From Sulfuricella sp. (lineage in GTDB: Bacteria > Pseudomonadota > Gammaproteobacteria > Burkholderiales > Sulfuricellaceae), in assembly GCA_023266195.1 (NCBI GenBank), contig JAHFRP010000003.1:124001-188000 (forward strand): DNA of 64,000 nt, given 5' to 3'. The position numbers and the translations under genes were made by a program. Positions 44,778 to 53,926 of this stretch are shown here, piece by piece. Every line of letters starts with the position of its first letter. Within the stretch, counting starts at the first letter, position 1. The notes under the pieces are model-generated. The model had not been told where the DNA came from, searched no databases, and saw only the letters and a list, made by a program, of their open reading frames with translations.

Positions 44778-46229
44778 ATGAGCGAAGAAATCCTGATCAA
44801 TCTCACCCCCCAGGAAACACGGGTGGCGGTGATGCAGCAAGGCGTGGCGCAGGAAATCCACATCGAGCGCACCGGCAGCCGCGGCCTGGTGGGCAACATC
44901 TACATCGGCCGGGTGTGCCGGGTGCTGCCGGGGATGCAGTCGGCGTTCGTCGAGATCGGCCTGGACCGCGCCGCCTTCCTGCACGTGGCGGATATCTGGC
45001 AGGAACGGCAGAACGAAGAAAACCGCCTGATCGAGAAGATCCTGCACGAGGGCCAGACCCTGCTGGTGCAGGTGATCAAGGACCCGATCGGCACCAAGGG
45101 CGCGCGCCTCTCCACCCAGATCAGCATCGCCGGGCGCTTCCTGGTGTTCCTGCCGCAGGAAACCCACATCGGCATTTCCCAGCGCATCGAGGACGAAGGC
45201 GAACGCGAGCTGCTGCGCGAAAAGCTGCAGCATCTCCTGCCGCCCGAAGCGGGTGGCGGCTTCATCATCCGCACCATGGCGGAAACCGCCTCCGACAGCG
45301 AACTGGCGGCAGACATGGCTTACCTGCGCAAGCAGTGGAGCGACATCAGCGACAAGGCCAAAACCGCCAAACCAGCCACCCTGCTTTACCACGACCTCAA
45401 TCTGGCGCTTCGGGTGCTGCGCGATTTCGTCAACGACGAGACCATGCGCATCCGGGTGGATTCGCGCGAAACCTTCCAGAAAATGCAGGTCTTCGCGCTG
45501 GAATACACCAGCAATGTGGTCGGCCTGCTTGAGCACTACGCCGGCGAACGACCGCTGTTCGATCTCAACGGCGTGGAAAGCGAAATCGAGAAGGCGCTGG
45601 CGCGGCGGGTCGATCTCAAATCCGGCGGCTATCTGATCATCGACCAGACCGAGGCGCTGACCACGGTGGACGTAAACACCGGCGGCTTCGTCGGCGGACG
45701 CAACTTCGACGACACCATTTTCAAGACCAACCTCGAGGCGGCGCAAGCGATCGCGCGGCAACTGCGGCTGAGGAATTTAGGCGGCATCATCATCGTCGAT
45801 TTCATCGACATGGATAACCTGGAGCACCAGGAAGCGGTGCTGGCCGAATTCAAGAAAGCCCTGGCGAAAGATCGCACGCGCATGACGGTAAACGGTTTTT
45901 CCGCGCTCGGCCTGGTGGAAATGACGCGCAAGCGCACCCGCGAAAGCCTGGCCCACATCCTGTGCGAATCCTGCTCCACCTGCCAGGGCCGCGGCGTGCT
46001 CAAGACGGCGCAAACGGTATGCTACGAAATCCTGCGCGAACTGGTGCGCGAGGCTCGCCAGTTCAGCGCGAAAGAGTTCCGCATCCTCGCTTCCCAGCAG
46101 GTGATCGACCTGTTCCTCGACGAGGAATCGCAAAGCCTGGCGCAGCTCGGCGATTTCATCGGCAAGCCGATCTACCTTCAGGTGGAGACCCAGTATTGCC
46201 AGGAACAATACGATATCGTATTGATGTAG
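44778..46229 (+). CDS. rng: Ribonuclease G
   Basis: 483 residues from ATG 44778 (MSEEILINLTPQETRVAVMQ). Endoribonuclease for 16S rRNA 5' maturation and mRNA decay. S1-like N-terminal domain (GNIYIGRVCRVLPGMQSAFV, EIGLDRAAFLHVADIW), RNase H-like/DNase I-like catalytic part with the metal Asp residues in IIIVDFIDMD and TVDVNTGGFVGGR, and Zn-link CESCSTCQGRGV. The shorter length, without the long C-terminal scaffold, marks RNase G rather than RNase E. The upstream gene is maf, as in many relatives. Confidence 0.95.
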   Translation: MSEEILINLTPQETRVAVMQQGVAQEIHIERTGSRGLVGNIYIGRVCRVLPGMQSAFVEIGLDRAAFLHVADIWQERQNEENRLIEKILHEGQTLLVQVIKDPIGTKGARLSTQISIAGRFLVFLPQETHIGISQRIEDEGERELLREKLQHLLPPEAGGGFIIRTMAETASDSELAADMAYLRKQWSDISDKAKTAKPATLLYHDLNLALRVLRDFVNDETMRIRVDSRETFQKMQVFALEYTSNVVGLLEHYAGERPLFDLNGVESEIEKALARRVDLKSGGYLIIDQTEALTTVDVNTGGFVGGRNFDDTIFKTNLEAAQAIARQLRLRNLGGIIIVDFIDMDNLEHQEAVLAEFKKALAKDRTRMTVNGFSALGLVEMTRKRTRESLAHILCESCSTCQGRGVLKTAQTVCYEILRELVREARQFSAKEFRILASQQVIDLFLDEESQSLAQLGDFIGKPIYLQVETQYCQEQYDIVLM

Positions 46230-46265
46230 CGCCTTTCGCGCCTACCGGGATGGGCTGGCAAGCGC

Positions 46266-46431
46266 TAGGAGCCTGTCGGACTTAAGGAAAATCGGCTGCA
46301 AATCCGCCTGGCCGGTCCATATTTCGCCGCTTTTTTGGTCAATAGAATAACTATTGACCGGCAAAACCGGCAAAATCTGCCCTCGCCCAGCCGAATTTTC
46401 GCTTCGATTCTTCAAGTCCGACAGGCTCCTA
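46266..46431. mobile_element. MITE-like element, copy 3 of 4 (reverse)
   Basis: 166 bp, same ends as the other copies. It lies between rng (plus) and a convergent gene whose last six codons (LGACRT) and TGA stop are inside the element's end. Confidence 0.9.
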
Positions 46432-47404
46432 GAACCCGCTCCAGCCCTTCTTCCAGCCGGCGCTGCCGGGCGAGCGCGGTTTCGGCCTCTTCCAGCCGCG
46501 CATCGAGGGTGACGAGGTGATCGAGGATTTTCCCGAGATTTTCCTCGCGCAGCTCCAGTCCGACCCTCCGTTCCTGAAGCTGGACTTGCAGCAGCATGGA
46601 GACCTGCTTCAGCCAGCGTTCCACCTCCAGTCCGAGCTGCACGAACAGCTCGCGTAGCGGCGCCACCACTTCCTGTCCGAATTTTTTCACCAGGGAGTTC
46701 TTGTCGGTAATCAGGTTGATCCGGCTGCGGCAAAACTCCCTCGTTTTTGCCGACAGGGCCTGCAAGTCCTGGCGGTAGCCGTCCATGTCGACCCGTCCGG
46801 GCCGCGCCAGCGCATAACCTGGCGCATCGCTGAAGCGGGCGTAGACGGCATCCACCAGCATCCCGATCCGGCGCTCCTGGTAATCGATGCTTTCGAACAG
46901 GCTGACGGCCTGGTCGGCGAGCGTTTGCATGGCCTGGGTCAGCTCGCCCGTGGTCGGGCTGGACAGGATATCCCCCCGGTTCCTGGCGAACAGCCTGTCC
47001 AGGTTCTCGCCGCCGAGCCGGGCCAGCAGCGCAAGCCCCTGCCGGGCGATCAGCTTGCGCGAGATACCGAAGCTCTGCCAGGCTTCTTCGCCCTGCCGCA
47101 GATCCGCCGCCAGGGTTTGCCCCAGGCGCTCGGCCACCTCGCGGTTGGTGCGGATCAGCCCGGCCAGGGTCGCCACTTCGTGGCCCAGCTCGGCCAGCCG
47201 GCAGCGAACGGTCTCGCGGCCAATTTCCATCAACATGCCGATGACGGCGCAGCCGGGGCGGTCCGGGCCGGCGCCTTCCAATTCGGCGTACAGCTCCTGG
47301 GCACGCATCCGGACCTGCGGGTCGATCTGCTCCAGCGCACCCGGCAAGGCCAGGAAGGCTCCCAGCGCTTCAGCCAGGGGGTCCTGCCGCGAAGCGGTCA
47401 TCAT
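46412..47404 (-). CDS. Coiled-coil protein of unknown function, C-terminus in MITE
   Basis: 330 residues, mostly helical. Not recognised. Text: LTQAMQTLADQAVSLFESID, YQERRIGMLVDAVYARFSDA, KTREFCRSRINLITDKNSLV and KKFGQEVVAPLRELFVQLGL; the end (DHLVTLDARLEEAETALARQ, RRLEEGLERV) is a coiled coil. The final LGACRT comes from the MITE copy 3 end, so the native C-terminus is probably replaced. Its ATG overlaps the DUF167 stop by 4 nt (ATGA), implying co-transcription with that gene. Confidence 0.65.
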   Translation of the reverse strand: MMTASRQDPLAEALGAFLALPGALEQIDPQVRMRAQELYAELEGAGPDRPGCAVIGMLMEIGRETVRCRLAELGHEVATLAGLIRTNREVAERLGQTLAADLRQGEEAWQSFGISRKLIARQGLALLARLGGENLDRLFARNRGDILSSPTTGELTQAMQTLADQAVSLFESIDYQERRIGMLVDAVYARFSDAPGYALARPGRVDMDGYRQDLQALSAKTREFCRSRINLITDKNSLVKKFGQEVVAPLRELFVQLGLEVERWLKQVSMLLQVQLQERRVGLELREENLGKILDHLVTLDARLEEAETALARQRRLEEGLERVLGACRT

Positions 47405-47703
47405 GGGGCCCGTGCCAACAGGGCTTGCGGCGAAACATCCGAACCCTGGATTTCCACCACCTTGCGCCGCGCGTGCTCGCCGTGCTTGACGCTGACGCGG
47501 CTGGCCGGGACTTTGAACGCCTTGCGCAGGAATTCCAGCAGCCTGGCGTTGGCTTGCCCTTCCACGGCGGCGGCGGCGACCTTGATTTTCAGCGCATCTC
47601 CATGCAGGCCGATCACCTCGGTACGCTTGGCACCGGGCTGCACGTGCAGGGTGAGGGTGAGTTTGTCGTCCTTGAGATGAAACCAGGACGTGTCAACGGT
47701 CAT
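47401..47703 (-). CDS. DUF167/YggU family protein
   Basis: 100 residues: LTLTLHVQPGAKRTEVIGLH, GDALKIKVAAAAVEGQANAR and LLEFLRKAFKVPASRVSVKH match the DUF167 (YggU) family of small alpha/beta proteins of unknown role. It is usually encoded after YggT and proC, as here: yggS, proC, yggT, yggU run in this order on the minus strand. Confidence 0.93.
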   Translation of the reverse strand: MTVDTSWFHLKDDKLTLTLHVQPGAKRTEVIGLHGDALKIKVAAAAVEGQANARLLEFLRKAFKVPASRVSVKHGEHARRKVVEIQGSDVSPQALLARAP

Positions 47704-47739
47704 GGCATGTCGCCGCCACGGTATGCTTCGCGGCCCACG

Positions 47740-48315
47740 TCATGCCAATTGCATGGCAAGGCTTTCCAGCCAGGCGATCGGCAGCATCAGCAACAATTCG
47801 CCGGCGAGGAGAACCGCCAGCGGGGAGAGATCGACGTTGCCCACCGGCGGCACGATCCTTTGCACCGGACGCAGGAACGGGTTGGCCAGGCTGGACAGCA
47901 CCGGCGCGAGCGGGCTGTAGGGGTTGACCCAGGACAGGATGGCCTGGATGAAAACCGCGCCGAGCACGATATAGACGCTGAGCTTCAACAATTTCACCAC
48001 GGCCAGCACGGCAATGGCGAGAAAAACCAGTGGCCCGGATTTGAGCATGAACATGCCGGCGAGCCAGAACAGCGCAAGCACCAGCACGAATTCCGTCAGC
48101 CAGGCCAGCACCAGCGAAGCCAGGTCCATGCCGAACAGGCCGGGAATGACGCGGCGCAGCGGCCTGACCGCAAAATCGGTGAGCGCCGCGACAAACTGGG
48201 AGAATGGGTTGCGAAACGGCGCGCGCACCAGTTGCAGGAAGAAGCGCAGCAACGCGACCAGGGCGAACAGGCCCAGAACGGTATCGAGCAGGAATTGCAG
48301 GGCTTGGACTAGCAT
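47740..48315 (-). CDS. YggT family membrane protein
   Basis: 191 residues with two YggT repeats: LVQALQFLLDTVLGLFALVA, RFFLQLVRAPFRNPFSQFVA (first) and LSVYIVLGAVFIQAILSWVN, PYSPLAPVLSSLANPFLRPV (second), around about four to five membrane helices. Family is linked to cell-envelope or ion-stress phenotypes and to the yggS-proC neighbourhood; function is not settled. Confidence 0.93.
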   Translation of the reverse strand: MLVQALQFLLDTVLGLFALVALLRFFLQLVRAPFRNPFSQFVAALTDFAVRPLRRVIPGLFGMDLASLVLAWLTEFVLVLALFWLAGMFMLKSGPLVFLAIAVLAVVKLLKLSVYIVLGAVFIQAILSWVNPYSPLAPVLSSLANPFLRPVQRIVPPVGNVDLSPLAVLLAGELLLMLPIAWLESLAMQLA

Positions 48316-48358
48316 GGTTCTCCTTATCTTTGTAATGCGCGAAGCTTGTCCACCATAT

Positions 48359-48381
48359 GTTCCCCCCTTTGAAAAGGGGGC
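48359..48381. repeat. Short CCCCTTTGAAAAGGGG palindrome
   Basis: ttcccccctttgaaaagggg forms a compact hairpin in the gap before proC. The same word occurs, expanded, inside hsdS at 58890-58962. Confidence 0.6.
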
Positions 48382-48417
48382 GGCGGCAGCCGTCGAAGTC
48401 AGCCTGACCGTCGATGA

Positions 48418-49233
48418 CTATCCCATTTTACCCAATTCGTCGCCCAGTTCCTGCGAGCGCGAACAGGCTGCCTTTGCCGCCGCGACGATGGCCTGCTTGA
48501 TGCCGGCGCTTTCCATCGACTGGATCGCCCGCTCGGTGGTGCCGCCCTTGGAGGTGACGCGGGCGCGCAGGGTGGCGACATCCTCGCTGCTCTGGCCGGC
48601 AAGCGCGACTGCGCCGGCAAAGGTTTCCAGGCCGAGGACGCGGGCTTCTTCCGGCGAGAAGCCGAGTTGCACGGCAGCTTCCTGCAGCGCTTCGATGAAG
48701 AAAAACACATAGGCCGGGCCGCTGCCGGAAATAGCGGTGACGGCATCCATCCGGCTTTCGTCGTCCAGCCATAGCGTGGTGCCGACCGCGCCGAGCACGG
48801 TCTCCGCCTGGCGGCGCTGGCTTTCGGCCACACCCGGCAGCGCATGCAGGCCGGTGACGCCGGCCAACACCATCGCCGGCGTATTCGGCATGGCGCGCAC
48901 CAGCTGCGCGTGGCCGCCCAGCCAGCGCGAAAGGTCGGCGCCGCGCACTCCGGCGGCGATGGAGATCACCAATTTGCCTTCGATCAGGCCGCGCAGTTTC
49001 TGCGCCACTTCAAACAGCTGCTGCGGCTTCACCGCCAGCACGACGATGTCGCCGGCGAGCGCCGGTGCGCCGACCGCCGCGTAGGTCGCCACACCGAACT
49101 TCGCGCCCAGCCGGGCCCGGTTTTCCGCCGAGATTTCCACCACACCGATATGTTGCGGATCGAAGCCCTTTTGCAGCAGGCCGGTAATGAGCGCGCCGGC
49201 CATGTTGCCGCCGCCGATGAAGGTGATGTTCAT
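48418..49233 (-). CDS. proC: Pyrroline-5-carboxylate reductase
   Basis: Last step of proline synthesis (P5C to proline, NADPH). 271 residues. Rossmann start MNITFIGGGNMAGALITGLL, then VVLAVKPQQLFEVAQKLRGL, RAMPNTPAMVLAGVTGLHA and the conserved TAISGSGPAYVFFFIEALQE and TLRARVTSKGGTTERAIQSM. The partner proA is at 40.7 kb. Lies between yggS and yggT. Confidence 0.97.
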   Translation of the reverse strand: MNITFIGGGNMAGALITGLLQKGFDPQHIGVVEISAENRARLGAKFGVATYAAVGAPALAGDIVVLAVKPQQLFEVAQKLRGLIEGKLVISIAAGVRGADLSRWLGGHAQLVRAMPNTPAMVLAGVTGLHALPGVAESQRRQAETVLGAVGTTLWLDDESRMDAVTAISGSGPAYVFFFIEALQEAAVQLGFSPEEARVLGLETFAGAVALAGQSSEDVATLRARVTSKGGTTERAIQSMESAGIKQAIVAAAKAACSRSQELGDELGKMG

Positions 49234-49267
49234 GTTTTTCCTTTTTTTGTTCGAGTTATTCGCTGGT

Positions 49268-49957
49268 TTATATTTTTGGCCGTTTGCCGAAAATCGCCGA
49301 CCCCACCCGCACGATGGTGGCGCCTTCCGCGATCGCCGCTTCCAGGTCGTCCGACATCCCCATCGACAGCGTGTCGAGCGAAAAGCCGGCGGCGTTGAGC
49401 TGGTCCAGCAGCTCGCCCAGAACGCGCAATTGCTGCCGCTGGTGTGCCGGATCCGGTGTCGGCTCGGGGATCGCCATCAGGCCGCGCAATTTCAGGCGCG
49501 GCAGCGCCTGCACCTGGCGCGCCAGCGGCAGCAATTCTTCCGGCGCCACCCCGCTCTTGCTCGCCTCGCCGCTGATGTTGACCTGGATGCAGACCTGCAG
49601 GTCGGGCAGGCCGGCGGGCCGCGCCGCGGACAGGCGCTCGGCGATTTTGGCCCGCTCCAGGCTGTGCACCCAGGAAAAATGCTCCGCCAGCGGGCGGGTC
49701 TTGTTGCTCTGAATGGGGCCGATGAAGTGCCATTCCAGCGGCAGGTCGTTCAGCGCGGGTATTTTTTCCATCGCCTCCTGCGCGTAGCTCTCGCCGAAAG
49801 CGCGCTGGCCGGCGGCATAAGCCTGGCGGATCGCCGTCGCGGGGACGGTCTTGCTCACGGCCAGAAGCTGGATGCCTTCGGCCGGCCGACCGGCCGCGGC
49901 GGCGGCCTCTGCGAGGCGCTGCCGTATGGCTTGCAATGCGTTTGCTACTGTAGTCAT
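49268..49957 (-). CDS. YggS/PROSC family PLP-binding protein
   Basis: 229 residues from ATG 49957. PLP-homeostasis protein, alanine racemase-like fold without racemase activity. PLP Lys in LLAVSKTVPATAIRQAY; FGESYAQEAMEKIPAL, WHFIGPIQSNKTRPLAEHF, VNISGEASKSGVAPEEL, RGLMAIPEPTPD and LSMGMSDDLEAAIAEGATIV, RVGSAIFGKR follow. Divergent from pilT, with 33 nt between start codons, the standard arrangement in proteobacteria. Confidence 0.95.
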   Translation of the reverse strand: MTTVANALQAIRQRLAEAAAAAGRPAEGIQLLAVSKTVPATAIRQAYAAGQRAFGESYAQEAMEKIPALNDLPLEWHFIGPIQSNKTRPLAEHFSWVHSLERAKIAERLSAARPAGLPDLQVCIQVNISGEASKSGVAPEELLPLARQVQALPRLKLRGLMAIPEPTPDPAHQRQQLRVLGELLDQLNAAGFSLDTLSMGMSDDLEAAIAEGATIVRVGSAIFGKRPKI

Positions 49958-49990
49958 AATGGCAACGAATATCTTGGATGGGAAATTATA

Positions 49991-51034
49991 ATGGAAATCT
50001 CGGATTTGCTTGCCTTTTCGGTGAAAAACAAGGCTTCCGACCTGCACCTGTCGGCCGGCCTGCCGCCGATGATCCGCGTGCATGGCGACGTGCGCCGCAT
50101 CAATGTGCCCTCGCTCGACCACAAGGACGTCCACGGCATGGTGTACGACATCATGAACGACGGCCAGCGCAAGTTCTACGAGGAAAACCTGGAGGTGGAC
50201 TTTTCCTTCGAGGTGCCCAACCTGGCGCGCTTCCGCGTCAACGCGTTCGTCCAGAACCGTGGCGCCGGCGCGGTGTTCCGCACCATTCCGTCGAAAGTGC
50301 TGACGCTGGAAGAACTGAACTGTCCGGCGATCTTCAAGGACATTTCCGAGCAGCCGCGCGGCATCGTGCTGGTAACGGGGCCGACCGGCTCCGGCAAATC
50401 CACCACCCTGGCGGCGATGGTCAATCACATCAACGAAAAGGATTACGGCCATATCCTGACGGTGGAAGACCCGATCGAATTCGTGCACGAAAGCAAGAAG
50501 TGCCTGATCAACCAGCGCGAAGTCGGCCCGCACACGCTCTCCTTCAACAACGCCCTGCGCTCGGCATTGCGCGAAGACCCGGACGTGATCCTGGTGGGCG
50601 AACTGCGCGACCTGGAAACCATTCGCCTGGCGCTCACCGCAGCCGAGACCGGCCACCTGGTGTTCGGCACCCTGCACACCAGTTCCGCCGCCAAGACCAT
50701 CGACCGCATCGTGGACGTGTTCCCGGCCGCGGAAAAGGACATGGTGCGCTCGATGCTGTCCGAATCCCTGCGCGCGGTGATCTCGCAGACCCTGCTCAAG
50801 ACCAAGGACGGCCAGGGCCGCGTCGCCGCGCACGAGATCATGATCGGCACGCCCGCCATCCGCAACCTGATCCGCGAGAGCAAGATCGCCCAGATGTACT
50901 CGGCGATCCAGACCGGCCAGAACGTCGGCATGCAGACTCTGGACCAGAACCTGACCGACCTGGTGCGGCGTAACGTCGTGTCCGTGGCGGAAGCCCGCTC
51001 CAAGGCGGCGAATAAAGACAGTTTTGTCGGTTGA
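49991..51034 (+). CDS. pilT: Type IV pilus retraction ATPase PilT
   Basis: Hexameric ATPase powering pilus retraction and twitching. 347 residues from ATG 49991. SFSVKNKASDLHLSAGLPPM-type N-terminus, Walker A VTGPTGSGKSTTLAAM (about 130-145), Asp box VEDPIEFVH, Walker B-like DPDVILVGELRDLETI, His box AAETGHLVFGTLHTSSAAKT. The C-terminal AIRNLIRE motif (family AIRNLIRE) needed for retraction is present. pilU follows by 13 nt. Confidence 0.97.
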   Translation: MEISDLLAFSVKNKASDLHLSAGLPPMIRVHGDVRRINVPSLDHKDVHGMVYDIMNDGQRKFYEENLEVDFSFEVPNLARFRVNAFVQNRGAGAVFRTIPSKVLTLEELNCPAIFKDISEQPRGIVLVTGPTGSGKSTTLAAMVNHINEKDYGHILTVEDPIEFVHESKKCLINQREVGPHTLSFNNALRSALREDPDVILVGELRDLETIRLALTAAETGHLVFGTLHTSSAAKTIDRIVDVFPAAEKDMVRSMLSESLRAVISQTLLKTKDGQGRVAAHEIMIGTPAIRNLIRESKIAQMYSAIQTGQNVGMQTLDQNLTDLVRRNVVSVAEARSKAANKDSFVG

Positions 51035-51047
51035 CCGAGGATAAAAC

Positions 51048-52184
51048 GTGGAACGCGATCAGGCTCTCAAGTTCATGCACGACCTGTTGCGGCTGATGCT
51101 GGCGAAGAAGGCATCGGACCTGTTCATTACCGCGGACTTCCCCCCTGCCATCAAGGTGGACGGCAAGATGACGCCGGTTTCCGGCCAGAAGCTGACCCAG
51201 CAGCACACCAAGGAACTCGCCCGCGCCATCATGAGCGACAAGCAGGCGGCGGAGTTCGAGGCGACCAAGGAGTGCAACTTCGCCATCAGCCCGCAGGAGA
51301 TCGGCCGCTTCCGCGTCAGCGCCTTCATCCAGCAGGGCCGGATCGGCATGGTGCTGCGCACCATTACCACGGAAATCCCCAATTTCGACGAGCTCGGCCT
51401 GCCGGCGGTGCTCAAGGACGTGGCGATGACCAAGCGCGGCCTGGTGATTTTTGTCGGCGGCACCGGCTCCGGCAAATCGACCTCGCTGGCGGCGATGATC
51501 GGCCACCGCAACCAGAACAGCTACGGCCACATCATCACCATCGAGGATCCGGTCGAATACGTCCACGAACACCGCAACTGCGTGGTCACCCAGCGCGAAA
51601 TCGGGGTGGATACCGATTCCTGGCAGGCGGCGCTGAAAAATACCCTGCGCCAGGCGCCCGACGTGATCCTGATCGGCGAGATCCGCGACCGCGAGACCAT
51701 GGAATACGCCATCGCCTTCGCCGAGACCGGCCACCTGTGCATGTCCACCCTGCATGCCAACAGCGCCAACCAGGCGCTCGACCGGATCATCAACTTTTTC
51801 CCCGAGGAACGGCGCCAGCAGCTGCTGATGGATCTGTCCCTCAACCTCAAGGCATTCGTGTCGCAGCGCCTGATTCCCAAGGCGGGCGGCCGCGGCCGGG
51901 TGGCAGCGACCGAGGTCATGCTCAATTCGCCGCTGATCGCCGACCTGATCTTCAAGGGCGAGGTGCACGAGATCAAGGAGTTGATGGCCAAATCCAACGA
52001 ACTCGGCATGATCACCTTCGACCAGGCACTGTTCCAGCTCTACGAAGCCGACCAGATCAGCTACGAAGACGCCTTGCGCAATGCCGATTCGGTCAACGAT
52101 CTGCGCCTGAGAATCAAGCTCCAGGGCAAGGCCGCCAAGGATACCAACCTGATGAGCGGCCTCGGACATATGGATATTATTTGA
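51048..52184 (+). CDS. pilU: PilT-dependent pilus retraction ATPase PilU
   Basis: 378 residues from GTG 51048 (accgagg 8 nt upstream). PilT paralogue: KASDLFITADFPPAIKVDGK, Walker A VGGTGSGKSTSLAAMIGH, IEDPVEYVHEHRNCVVTQRE, DVILIGEIRDRETMEYAIAF and AETGHLCMSTLHANSANQAL. C-terminal tail longer than PilT, ending SGLGHMDII, typical of PilU. It assists PilT-driven retraction. Confidence 0.96.
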   Translation: MERDQALKFMHDLLRLMLAKKASDLFITADFPPAIKVDGKMTPVSGQKLTQQHTKELARAIMSDKQAAEFEATKECNFAISPQEIGRFRVSAFIQQGRIGMVLRTITTEIPNFDELGLPAVLKDVAMTKRGLVIFVGGTGSGKSTSLAAMIGHRNQNSYGHIITIEDPVEYVHEHRNCVVTQREIGVDTDSWQAALKNTLRQAPDVILIGEIRDRETMEYAIAFAETGHLCMSTLHANSANQALDRIINFFPEERRQQLLMDLSLNLKAFVSQRLIPKAGGRGRVAATEVMLNSPLIADLIFKGEVHEIKELMAKSNELGMITFDQALFQLYEADQISYEDALRNADSVNDLRLRIKLQGKAAKDTNLMSGLGHMDII

Positions 52185-52185
52185 A

Positions 52186-52257
52186 ACGGTGAGCGGTAAA
52201 AAAACGGCTTCGGCTCATACGGGCCGAAACCGCTTACCGCTTGCTATTCACCGTCCA
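52186..52257. repeat. Imperfect palindrome of GTGAGCGGTAA words
   Basis: The left arm acggtgagcggtaa pairs with the right arm ttaccgcttgctattcaccgt; inside, ggcttcggctcatacgggcc, gaaacc forms a second hairpin. It fills the pilU-acyl-CoA synthetase gap and ends 8 nt before the ATG at 52265. Confidence 0.7.
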
Positions 52258-52264
52258 CCGAAAA

Positions 52265-53926
52265 ATGCCCAACCTCGCCAGCCTGCTCGCGCAGCATCGG
52301 GCCAGCCCGGACAAGATCCTCTGCCGCCAGTATGTCGACGATGCCTGGCATGACTTTTCCGCACAGGATGTAATGAATCTGGCAGCGCGCTGGCAGCGCG
52401 CCTTCCGCGGCGCAGGTTACGAAGTGGGGGACCGCGTCGCGCTGTGCCTGAAGAACAGCGTCAACTGGGTGGCGATCGACCAGGCCGCGCTGGGCCTGGG
52501 CCTGGTGGTGGTGCCGCTGTATCCGGACGACAATCCCGAAAACCTGGCGTGGTGCCTGAACGACTCCGGCGCGCGTCTGCTGGTGCTGGAAAACGCCCGC
52601 CAGCTCGATGTCCTGAGCCGGATCACGGCTTCACTGCCGACCGTCGCCTGCCTGCAGGAGGACTCGCCCGCCCCCGCCATTCCCGTCAGCCGCTGGCTGC
52701 GGGAGGCCAATACTCCGTTTTCCGTGGCCGACCTCGACGAAAACGCGCTGGCCACCATCGTCTATACGTCCGGCACCAGCGGCCGCCCCAAGGGGGTAAT
52801 GCTGTCCCACCGCAACATATTGAGCAATGTTGCCGCCTCGCTCGAAGTCGTCAGCCTGCACCCGGGCGACCTGCTGATTTCGATCTTGCCGCTGTCGCAC
52901 ATGTTCGAGCGCACCTGCGGCTATTACGTGCCGCTCGGCGCCGGCGTGCCGGTGGCCTACGCCCGCTCGATCAATCAGCTGGCGGAGGACTTGGCGGTGC
53001 TGCGGCCGACGGTGATGGTGGCGGTGCCGCGCGTGTTCGAGCGCTTCCTCGCCCGCATCGACCAGGCGCTGGCAGCCTCCCGGCTCAGGCGCTGGCTGTT
53101 CCGGCTCACGGTGATGCTGGGCTGGCGCGGCTTTCTCGGACGCGCCGGCGCCATCGAGCGAGCGCTCTACCACCTGCTGCAGCCCGCGGTTGCGCGGCCC
53201 GTACTGGACCGGCTCGGCGGCCGGATGCGCCTGGCGGTGGTGGGCGGCGCGGCACTGGAGTCGCGCGTGGCGCGCAGCTTCATCGGGCTGGGGCTCGACA
53301 TGCTGCAGGGATACGGCCTGACCGAAGCAAGCCCGGTGGTGGCGGGCAACCGGGAAGACGACAACGACCCGGTGTCGGTCGGCGCACCGCTGCGCGGCCT
53401 TGAAATCCGGGTCGGTCCGGCGCACGAACTCCTGGTGCGCGGCCCCTCCATCATGCGCGGCTACTGGCGCAATCTGGAGGCCACGGCGGAAGTGCTGGGC
53501 GCCGATGGCTGGCTCAACACCGGCGACCTGGCCGACATCCGCGGCGGCAAGATTTACCTCAAGGGCAGGACCAAGGATATCCTGGTGTTGTCCAACGGCG
53601 AAAAGCTGTCGCCGCAGGACGCCGAAATGGCGATACTGGAAGATCCCCTGTTCGAACAGGTCATGCTGACCGGAGAAGGGCGCGCTTATCTGGTGCTGCT
53701 GGCGGTGAGCCGGGAAGGGGACGAAAAAACCCTGCTGCGTCACGCCAACGCCCGGCTCAAGGCGTTCCCCCGCTGGGTGCGGGTGCGCCGGGTAATTGCC
53801 ATATCCGAGCCGTGGACGCTGGCGGAAGGGCTGCTCACGCCGACCCTGAAGGTGAAGCGTGCCGCCGTTGCCGCCAGATTCAGCCGGGAAATCGAGCAGG
53901 TTTATCGCAACGGAATTAGGCTCTAG
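52265..53926 (+). CDS. AMP-dependent (long-chain acyl-CoA) synthetase
   Basis: Activates a carboxylic acid, probably a fatty acid, to its acyl-CoA through an acyl-AMP. 553 residues from ATG 52265. Adenylation motifs: IVYTSGTSGRPKGVMLSHRN (P-loop-like, about 168-187), ILPLSHMFERTCGYY, LQGYGLTEASPVVAG, NTGDLADIRGGKIYLKGRTK and DILVLSNGEKLSPQDAEMAI. Layout fits FAA1/FadD15-type long-chain enzymes. The TAG stop at 53924-53926 uses the T and A flanking a MITE plus the MITE's first base. Confidence 0.92.
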   Translation: MPNLASLLAQHRASPDKILCRQYVDDAWHDFSAQDVMNLAARWQRAFRGAGYEVGDRVALCLKNSVNWVAIDQAALGLGLVVVPLYPDDNPENLAWCLNDSGARLLVLENARQLDVLSRITASLPTVACLQEDSPAPAIPVSRWLREANTPFSVADLDENALATIVYTSGTSGRPKGVMLSHRNILSNVAASLEVVSLHPGDLLISILPLSHMFERTCGYYVPLGAGVPVAYARSINQLAEDLAVLRPTVMVAVPRVFERFLARIDQALAASRLRRWLFRLTVMLGWRGFLGRAGAIERALYHLLQPAVARPVLDRLGGRMRLAVVGGAALESRVARSFIGLGLDMLQGYGLTEASPVVAGNREDDNDPVSVGAPLRGLEIRVGPAHELLVRGPSIMRGYWRNLEATAEVLGADGWLNTGDLADIRGGKIYLKGRTKDILVLSNGEKLSPQDAEMAILEDPLFEQVMLTGEGRAYLVLLAVSREGDEKTLLRHANARLKAFPRWVRVRRVIAISEPWTLAEGLLTPTLKVKRAAVAARFSREIEQVYRNGIRL

